A stretch of 28,973 nt of DNA from a virus: positions 1-28,973 of the IMG/VR virus record IMGVR_UViG_3300013126_000175. The stretch is one strand, 5' to 3'. The translations under genes and the position numbers were made by a program. Shown here in pieces: positions 23,498 to 28,973 of the stretch. Positions within the stretch are counted from its first letter, which is position 1, and each line of letters starts with the position of its first letter. Below the pieces are notes generated by a model. It saw nothing but the letters and a program-made list of their open reading frames with translations, did no database searches and had not been told where the DNA came from.

Positions 23498-23884
23498 TTA
23501 TTTAGTTTTACCCCAAGTTTTACCTTTACCAGGTTTTCCACATTGGGAGGGGGTGGGTCGGCATGAAGGATATTTAGATCGTTTTTCACCTTCCTTACGA
23601 CCACAAGATTTACATTTTTTCTTTCCTTTTACTGTGCGACAAGTGTTACAATCAACCCATCCTCCTTCTTTACCTGAAGGGCCTTGGCGTTTAAACCATT
23701 TATGGAGTGACTCATCTTCATTAATACCTTTCCATATTTTGCCTTGACGGCATCTAACTACAGCACCGGATTTGTAAGCTGAAGGTTTATCAAATTTGCG
23801 GTCAGCAATACGAAGACATCTATCACGTTTTACTTTTTCTTCTAAAACTGATTTGATTATTTCTCGTAGATTTTGACGCACCAT
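23498..23884 (-). CDS. Cys-rich basic protein with DUF5872-like segment
   Basis: A 128-aa strongly basic protein. After the leader MVRQNLREIIKSVLEE it has DRCLRIADRKFDKPSAYKSG (about 21-40) and AVVRCRQGKIWKG, a KPSAYxSGAxVxCRxGKxW pattern, then DESLHKWFKRQGPSGKEGGW near 57-76 with VDCNTC, CKSCGR and the end PSCRPTPSQC. The LHKWFK...GGW..C..R..YPxC region resembles DUF5872 of phage proteins. Eight or more Cys suggest zinc binding, inferred. Both modules recur in T4-like marine phages as I recall. AATATTTAT box 4 bases before ATG. Confidence 0.65.
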   Translation of the reverse strand: MVRQNLREIIKSVLEEKVKRDRCLRIADRKFDKPSAYKSGAVVRCRQGKIWKGINEDESLHKWFKRQGPSGKEGGWVDCNTCRTVKGKKKCKSCGRKEGEKRSKYPSCRPTPSQCGKPGKGKTWGKTK

Positions 23885-23888
23885 GCTA

Positions 23889-23897
23889 ATAAATATT
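23889..23897 (-). promoter_or_regulatory. AATATTTAT box
   Basis: Exact match on the coding strand, ending 4 bases before the ATG at 23884 and overlapping the stop codon of the preceding gene. Confidence 0.55.
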
Positions 23898-24475
23898 TAT
23901 TTTTTTAGACCTTCTAAAAAGTCCAATCCTTCTTGCAGATTTTTTATAAGTTCTTCTCTATCAATACCTCCTACCCAATTTTCAACATCTCCAGCTTCAG
24001 TTACAAATCCTTTATTTGATATATTATTAATTTGATCATCCATAAAAGCTTTATATTCTTTAATAGTTTTATCTATATTTTTATTATGGAGATCATTATA
24101 ATATTCTTCTAATTTACCTTGACGTTGTAACTCAGCTTCAAAATCCACAACACAATCAAAACATTTTTGATAGGCTGGGAATACTTTTTTGTCAAGATTT
24201 TTCTTCATTAATTTATTGCAACAAGGACAAAACAAAGGCATGTGGGCCACTTGTTTAAAAGAATCAAGTTTAGTAATATTTTGTTTAAGACCATTTTTGA
24301 TAGTCCATGTTCTACCATCTTCTTCCCATACATCACCCTCCTGGTAATGTTCATGTTTTTTAGTATAGCCTACTCCTATAGTTGTTTTATTTCCATGTTT
24401 TCCTTTTACAAGATTACGAAGACGTTCAACATCTTTCCTTTGGAATTCTTTTTTTAAAACATTATCTTTTTTCAT
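23897..24475 (-). CDS. Zinc-ribbon-like conserved phage protein
   Basis: A 192-aa protein with EGDVWEEDGRTWTIKNGLKQ near 46-65 and ITKLD, then FCPCCNKLMKK near 82-92 and CFDC near 105-108, a CxxC...CxxC ribbon. The EGDxWEExGRxWTIKNGIKQNITKLD pattern is a widespread T4-like phage family of unknown function that I recall. The C-terminus is a helical acidic tail with ENLQEGLDFLEGLKK-like sites (LQE/G). Its ATG overlaps the stop of the 1067-aa gene (ATGA), so it is translationally coupled to it. Confidence 0.65.
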   Translation of the reverse strand: MKKDNVLKKEFQRKDVERLRNLVKGKHGNKTTIGVGYTKKHEHYQEGDVWEEDGRTWTIKNGLKQNITKLDSFKQVAHMPLFCPCCNKLMKKNLDKKVFPAYQKCFDCVVDFEAELQRQGKLEEYYNDLHNKNIDKTIKEYKAFMDDQINNISNKGFVTEAGDVENWVGGIDREELIKNLQEGLDFLEGLKK

Positions 24476-27400
24476 AAACCTAATTCTTTAAGTTGTTCTA
24501 TTGTATTAGCAGTAGATGTATGTAATATACCAATTCCTCCTTGACTTCTCCACTGTTCTATATTAGAAAGTCTATCATCAATAAGGATATGGTTAGGAGC
24601 GGCGTATTTTTGTTTGTCTTGAGCGTAAGCTAAAACTAACTTAGTTCCAGGGATATTATTTTTAACCCATAAACGTTTACCTAATTTAGAAGATTCATCT
24701 TTTGAAGGAGCAGACAATAATATAGGACTATATTGTTTTATATAATTCCAATATTCCAAACCATCAGACATCCAAGGCATTCCAACCCAAAAACTCACTC
24801 CTTTATCACCTATTAATTTCCAAAAAGCTTTTTTACCGTTTTTTTTTTCATACTCACTAGGTGAGATTCCATCTGATAATTTCTCAAATTGAGAGTCAAA
24901 GTCAGTAATTACTCCATCCATATCAGAATAGATTTTATACTCTAGATTGGTTTCTTCTTTAAGATTAGTTTTAAGAGAATCTTCCCATTTTCTTAGGTTC
25001 ATACTTCCTAATTCATGGGCTTCTTTTTCTATATTAGCTAATTCTTCATCTTCATAAACATTAGAAGTATTCATAGGTTTAAGTCTATCTTCTATGTTTT
25101 GCATATGGTGGACTAACTCATGTGAATAACTTCTTAATATATCTTTGGGATGTCTATTAAGAGTATATAAAGCTATGCATTTAGATTGAGGATCATAATA
25201 AGCAGTTTTTCCTAAAGGATTATTAGCATTTTCAACATCATCTTCTATAAATTTAATTTTAGGAAATGGATGTAATTTCATTCCATTAGTTACTAAAAAT
25301 GATGTAAAATCTAAAATTAAAGGTTCAAGTTCTTCTTTTAAAGGTTTATATCCTGAGCCATAAGGGGCGGCTTTATCATCTTCCTCTTCTAATCCTACTT
25401 TAGTTAGAATATCATAATATTTTGGATTTTCATCTATATGATCTAAAGCTATTTTCATAGCTACAACAGGATCTGAGGTGTGTTCTTTTTCTACCTTAGT
25501 ACCTTTTTTAAGTTGGTCTTGTAATTCTTTAGAAGTTAAATTGTGTTTTTTAAGGATAGAATCAATTTTAGGTCTTAAATCTTTCACACCTTCATTTAGT
25601 TTAACTTGAGGTAGGTTTAATTTAATCCATCTATCCCATATCTTTCTAACATTAGTTTCTTCTTCATTTGTTAATTCATCTTTTCTTTCATCAAAAAATT
25701 CATCAATAGCTTGTTGTAAAGATATTTTTTTGGTTTTAGCTCTTTTGTATAAACCTTGAATAAAAGCTGGTATTTCATAATCAAGAACTAAATATTGAGC
25801 TAGAGACATTTCACCTTGAGATTGATCTCCTACTCTGGTTCCTTTTTCAAAGTTAAGTTGAGCTATATGTTCTAACTCATGTCTTAATGTTTCTTTTACT
25901 TCAGCTATTAAGTTATTATATTCTTTTGGAAAAACTGTTGGGTTGTATTTTACAGTTATTACAGCAGTATCATAATCAGCTTCACCTTCAACAATAAAAG
26001 GAATAGGACCTAATTTTTTAGAAGGTATAAATTTAAATTCTAAAATATATTCAAGACTTTCTATATTACCTTCTGTCTCTTCTTCATACTTAACTCCAAA
26101 ATTAGCTTTAAATTGGTTTATTATATAACGAGATTGATTTGTAACTTCAGCATCATATCTACCTTCTTGTAAAGAAAGAATAGGATTAGATGTTTGGAAG
26201 TTACTTTTACGCATTATAGTTTTAGCTATAGCTTTATTTCTAATCCCTTTAAAAGGAATATTAAGATTAGTTTGTCTATCTTTAGCTACAACTTCCTCAT
26301 TATCATCTAATAAATCAATAAATTTTTCCTTTTTATCTCCTAATTTATCAAAAAAATCTTCTAATTCTTCAACCTCAATTTCTGGATTATTTCGAGGATC
26401 GTTTAGTCTATCAATAAAATGTTGGCCTGATAGATCGATATCTAAAGGGGCTAGTTTATTATCAGCAAACTGGTCTAAAAAATCAATATCATCTAAACCT
26501 ATACTAGGTTCCGGCTTAAAATAAATCTTTTCTTCAATTGGTTCAAGTTCAGAATAAGTACCTTTTTTTAGCTTACCATTAAAAATTAAAGATCCAGTTC
26601 CAAAGTCATCATAAGGAGTATTAGTTAAGTCTATACCATCATAATCTTTTAATAAACGATTTGATAGTAAATCTCCATCTCTTCTAAACATAACATCTCT
26701 TATATATTCTTTAAAGATGTCAAGTGCTTCTTTTTTATCTAGCCCAATATAGTCAGCAAATCCATCAGCCGCATCTTTAATATCATCTTTTACGGTAGAA
26801 TCTTGTAGATCTTTAGGTTTAAGTCCATGTAAATATGATGTCACAGCTTTAATATTCTCGTAAAATCCTGTGGGATCATCTGGTCTAAATAATCTATATT
26901 GTGATAGATCTATTTGAGATAAAGTAGTATATCCTAATTGATCTTGTAATCTTTTAACATCATCTAAATTACCCATAAAATAATAACCTGTACCTAAAAG
27001 ACCTACTTTAGATTTTACTATACCAATACCTTTATCTTTTAATCTTTCAGCAGGTTGTGAAGGGTTAAAAGCTCCAGCTCTATAACCTATTTGAGATTTA
27101 GCTTCTTGAATTTCAGGTATTAAATCTCTAGTTAAAATATTCCAAACTTCTTCACCAGAATTTGAGGGCATAAGTTTTAAGAAGGTATCTTTATCTTTAC
27201 TTAAAAATGCTCTTCTAGCTTTGGTACCACTAACTACTGAATCTGGGTCGGCTATGGTTTCTATTTTAATACCTATTTTGTCAAGAGTTAATTTTAGTTT
27301 TTCAATATTACCTAAATCTTCTTCATTTCTAACACCAGCTATAAAAGCTATTTTTAAGTCTGGGTTGTTTTTAGCTAGGTCTAAGGTATACTTTACAGGA

Positions 27401-27675
27401 GAAGATGCTTGTAAGATTTCAATATCTATAGGTAAACCTTCTTTATTTTGATATAATTGCCAAATTTTAATTGAAGAATCTGATGTTATTTTGTCTCTAA
27501 CACCCCCACCTACAACAATTTGATGTTTTTTGGCTGGTATTTGATATGCTCTTAAGGCGGTGCTGAGATGACCAGATGTGGGGGGTTTAAAACCACCACC
27601 ATATACAACTAAATCATATTTAGATTCAATTTCACCTAAAAAGGGTTTAATTAATTCTTGAACTAATCTATTCAC
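24472..27675 (-). CDS. 1067-aa multidomain protein: nucleotidyltransferase, ART-like, two HExxH domains, DUF5661-like, HAD
   Basis: A leader (MNRLVQELIKPFLGEIE) precedes these domains. 20-185: cytidylyltransferase/NMNAT-like, GGFKPPTSGH at 27-36 and SGTKAR at 149-154. 196-375: ART-like reading, YRAG at 198-201, GLLGTGYYF at 225-233, YDGI at 345-348. 419-490: a HFIDRLNDPRN...NIPF...TIMRK module of unknown function. 505-690: HELEH metalloprotease-like (599-603). 730-757: DUF5661-like EHTSDP...ALDHIDENPKYY. 785-900: second metalloprotease-like, HELVHH at 852-857. 910-1067: HAD, DMDGV at 918-922 and LIDDR at 1031-1035. LxE/IxE sites fall at the linkers (191, 504, 695, 907). Its ATG overlaps the kinase stop. 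Domains 1, 5 and 7 are the firmest calls; the ART reading is tentative. Confidence 0.75.
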   Translation of the reverse strand: MNRLVQELIKPFLGEIESKYDLVVYGGGFKPPTSGHLSTALRAYQIPAKKHQIVVGGGVRDKITSDSSIKIWQLYQNKEGLPIDIEILQASSPVKYTLDLAKNNPDLKIAFIAGVRNEEDLGNIEKLKLTLDKIGIKIETIADPDSVVSGTKARRAFLSKDKDTFLKLMPSNSGEEVWNILTRDLIPEIQEAKSQIGYRAGAFNPSQPAERLKDKGIGIVKSKVGLLGTGYYFMGNLDDVKRLQDQLGYTTLSQIDLSQYRLFRPDDPTGFYENIKAVTSYLHGLKPKDLQDSTVKDDIKDAADGFADYIGLDKKEALDIFKEYIRDVMFRRDGDLLSNRLLKDYDGIDLTNTPYDDFGTGSLIFNGKLKKGTYSELEPIEEKIYFKPEPSIGLDDIDFLDQFADNKLAPLDIDLSGQHFIDRLNDPRNNPEIEVEELEDFFDKLGDKKEKFIDLLDDNEEVVAKDRQTNLNIPFKGIRNKAIAKTIMRKSNFQTSNPILSLQEGRYDAEVTNQSRYIINQFKANFGVKYEEETEGNIESLEYILEFKFIPSKKLGPIPFIVEGEADYDTAVITVKYNPTVFPKEYNNLIAEVKETLRHELEHIAQLNFEKGTRVGDQSQGEMSLAQYLVLDYEIPAFIQGLYKRAKTKKISLQQAIDEFFDERKDELTNEEETNVRKIWDRWIKLNLPQVKLNEGVKDLRPKIDSILKKHNLTSKELQDQLKKGTKVEKEHTSDPVVAMKIALDHIDENPKYYDILTKVGLEEEDDKAAPYGSGYKPLKEELEPLILDFTSFLVTNGMKLHPFPKIKFIEDDVENANNPLGKTAYYDPQSKCIALYTLNRHPKDILRSYSHELVHHMQNIEDRLKPMNTSNVYEDEELANIEKEAHELGSMNLRKWEDSLKTNLKEETNLEYKIYSDMDGVITDFDSQFEKLSDGISPSEYEKKNGKKAFWKLIGDKGVSFWVGMPWMSDGLEYWNYIKQYSPILLSAPSKDESSKLGKRLWVKNNIPGTKLVLAYAQDKQKYAAPNHILIDDRLSNIEQWRSQGGIGILHTSTANTIEQLKELGL

Positions 27676-28427
27676 TGGGTTAAAAAGTTGTTTAGTTTAG
27701 ACTTAGCAGAAGATAAAGTATCAAAGTCTATTTTTTGTTTGACTAATTGTTGGACATTTTTAAATAACATATCCATTTCTTTTTCTTTTTTAACTATTTC
27801 TTCAGGTGTTTTGGGTTTACCTACTACTTTATCTTCTCCTTTAACATATCGTGCTATGTATTCTTCAGGATTAAATTCAAAACTTTCTTCTGAGTTGTTA
27901 ATAATAGCTATGTTTGGATTAAATTCAGCTGTATAAGTTGAAATGTTTTTAAATACTCCTTCCCAATTTTTTATTACAGCTGTGGGTGGTAATGATCTAT
28001 CCCGTTTAGAATTTCTATCTAATGATACCATTGGAGGAACAACAGCCATAAACATAAAAGTATCATATCCTAAACCTTCAAGTTCTTGTTTTTTCTTTAA
28101 TAAAGGACCTGAAGCCGCCCCTGGGGCGTCTATAATTATATTTTTTAGGTTAGATATTGTTTTTTCTTCTTTTTCTTTAGTAGCTGTTCTAGCTTGACTC
28201 ATAAATTTAGCCGCTTGAGCTATTTGATCAGGAGTAAATTTTTTAAAATCTGTTCCTAACCCGGAAGTTTTAAGAAGTTCTTCATAAGTATCATCAACAT
28301 TTATAGTCTCAAATCCTTGAAGATTTAATTGCTTAAGTATAGTTGTCTTTCCAGCCCCAGAAGGACCCGCTAAAAATATAGCTTTAGGGCTGGTTACAGC
28401 CTCTAAAAGAATAGACAATAATTTCAT
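27672..28427 (-). CDS. Zeta-toxin-like P-loop kinase with capsid-targeting-like leader
   Basis: A 251-aa protein. Leader MKLLSILLE is followed by AVTSPK, a close match to the T4-type (L/I)xE/A site. The kinase domain has IFLAGPSGAGKTT at 17-29 (Walker A), INVDDTYEELL near 42-52, and IIIDAPGAASG near 97-107; RDRSLPPTAVIKNWEGV near 147-163 resembles zeta-toxin/AAA_33 kinases, which phosphorylate UDP-sugars or polynucleotide ends. The C-terminal 50 residues are helical. It overlaps the 1067-aa gene by four bases. If packaged, it would be an ejected kinase; the substrate is unknown and a polynucleotide-kinase role is also possible. Confidence 0.75.
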   Translation of the reverse strand: MKLLSILLEAVTSPKAIFLAGPSGAGKTTILKQLNLQGFETINVDDTYEELLKTSGLGTDFKKFTPDQIAQAAKFMSQARTATKEKEEKTISNLKNIIIDAPGAASGPLLKKKQELEGLGYDTFMFMAVVPPMVSLDRNSKRDRSLPPTAVIKNWEGVFKNISTYTAEFNPNIAIINNSEESFEFNPEEYIARYVKGEDKVVGKPKTPEEIVKKEKEMDMLFKNVQQLVKQKIDFDTLSSAKSKLNNFLTQ

Positions 28428-28441
28428 AGCGAATATTTGTT

Positions 28442-28450
28442 ATAAATATT
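28442..28450 (-). promoter_or_regulatory. AATATTTAT box upstream of kinase-polyprotein operon
   Basis: Exact match on the coding strand, 14 bases before the ATG at 28427 and overlapping the stop codon of the PD-(D/E)XK gene. A second AATATT-type element (AAATATTCG) lies closer to the ATG. Confidence 0.5.
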
Positions 28451-28973
28451 ATAAATCTCGCTTAGCTCTGGTTTTAAATCCAGTAAATATAGGTGTGGGA
28501 TTTGGATTTTCTAGGTCAAACAAACGTTTTACAGTTTGAAAAATGTCTAAATTTTCTTCTTTTGAACGTGAAGACTCATACATTTCCCACCCTTTACCTT
28601 GCATTTTACCTTTAGCGGGGCCTCTTTTTGAAGATTTTAACCACAGTATTCCAGTTCGGTCTATCTTTTTACCAAAACATTCTTCAAAACATTGAGCGTA
28701 AACTGCTGTTTGTAAATCATAAGTAGTTTGAAGATGGTTAGATGTTTTAAAGTCTATAATCCACAATTCTCCATTTAATTCACAAACTAAGTCACAAGTG
28801 CCAGCTACTTTATATTTGTCAGAGAATAGATGGACTTCTGCTTCTATTAAAGTTGGTTTATATTCCTCCCACCAGTCAACAAATTTAATAAACATTTGCC
28901 AAACATCTGGGTTATATTTAGGATTGTCATATTCATCTAAAAAAGTTAATTCTTTACCATTGAGGTAATTTTC
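28449..28973 (-). CDS. PD-(D/E)XK nuclease, RecB/Cas4-like (5' end outside window)
   Basis: The frame is open from the window's right edge (28973) through 28449, 174 residues; it extends upstream of the internal Met at 28895, so that Met is not necessarily the start. AGTCDLVCELNGELWIIDFKTS (pieces near GTCDLV and IIDFKTS) is the PD-(D/E)XK core: an Asp, then Asp-Phe-Lys (DFK), followed by LQTAVYAQCFEE, the Q-x-x-x-Y helix of Cas4/RecB-type nucleases. Such phage enzymes recombine, repair or degrade DNA. The C-terminus is basic. The upstream part is missing from the window, so a helicase fusion or a Cas4-like Cys cluster cannot be excluded. Confidence 0.85.
   Translation of the reverse strand, partial: ENYLNGKELTFLDEYDNPKYNPDVWQMFIKFVDWWEEYKPTLIEAEVHLFSDKYKVAGTCDLVCELNGELWIIDFKTSNHLQTTYDLQTAVYAQCFEECFGKKIDRTGILWLKSSKRGPAKGKMQGKGWEMYESSRSKEENLDIFQTVKRLFDLENPNPTPIFTGFKTRAKRDL

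Noticed and set aside
23473-23604. Longer start for the small gene at 23299
   Set aside because: The extension overlaps the Cys-rich gene, lacks ATG and ignores the box 4 bases before the internal ATG.

Overview
The window reads as part of the late region of a T4-like (Caudoviricetes, straboviral-type) phage genome. Every convincing gene lies on the minus strand, so transcription runs from base 28973 towards base 1. Diagnostic genes are large terminase (gp17-like), portal (gp20-like), prohead protease (gp21-like), acidic scaffold (gp22-like), major capsid protein (gp23-like) and PhoH. DNA is very AT-rich and genes are packed with short gaps or ATGA/TAATG overlaps. Shine-Dalgarno sequences are mostly absent, leaders are A-rich, and one signal peptide ends in ...SFSQ, a common Bacteroidota style. 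A Bacteroidota (flavobacterium-like) host is therefore my best guess, but it is inference.

Layout in transcription order. (1) 28973-18634: a truncated PD-(D/E)XK nuclease, a zeta-toxin-like P-loop kinase, a 1067-aa multidomain protein (nucleotidyltransferase, putative ART, two HExxH metallopeptidase-like domains, DUF5661-like segment, HAD phosphatase), a Zn-ribbon protein, Cys-rich basic proteins, a candidate PD-(D/E)XK nuclease, an ADP-ribosyltransferase-like protein, a ParB-like protein and a cupin-like protein. Many begin with a short amphipathic helix ending in (L/I)xE, resembling the T4 capsid-targeting sequence plus gp21 cleavage site. (2) 18520-14643: an accessory block with a conserved phage protein of unknown function, a GIY-YIG homing endonuclease flanked by a direct repeat, an FAD-dependent oxidoreductase, a DUF6884-like protein and an AAA_28/NadR-like kinase. 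(3) 14639-13940: two overlapping membrane/coiled-coil genes that could be spanins. (4) 13939-4440: the head module, terminase, portal, three unassigned genes, protease, scaffold and capsid, closed by a strong intrinsic terminator at 4381-4410. (5) 4349-1: PhoH, two LamG-like proteins, two small structural-looking proteins, a repeat-rich fibre protein and the start of another adhesin-like protein.

How it may work together (inference): the prohead protease would mature the capsid and also clip the N-terminal leaders of region 1 proteins, and possibly the inter-domain linkers of the 1067-aa protein. That would load the head with a set of enzymes (ART-like, kinase, nuclease, NAD/nucleotide-related, protease-like) to be ejected with the DNA, by analogy with T4 internal proteins and Alt. 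A recurrent AATATTTAT box lies just upstream of at least nine genes and probably marks late transcription or translation starts. No tRNA, CRISPR array, IS element or intergenic gap over 300 bases was seen.
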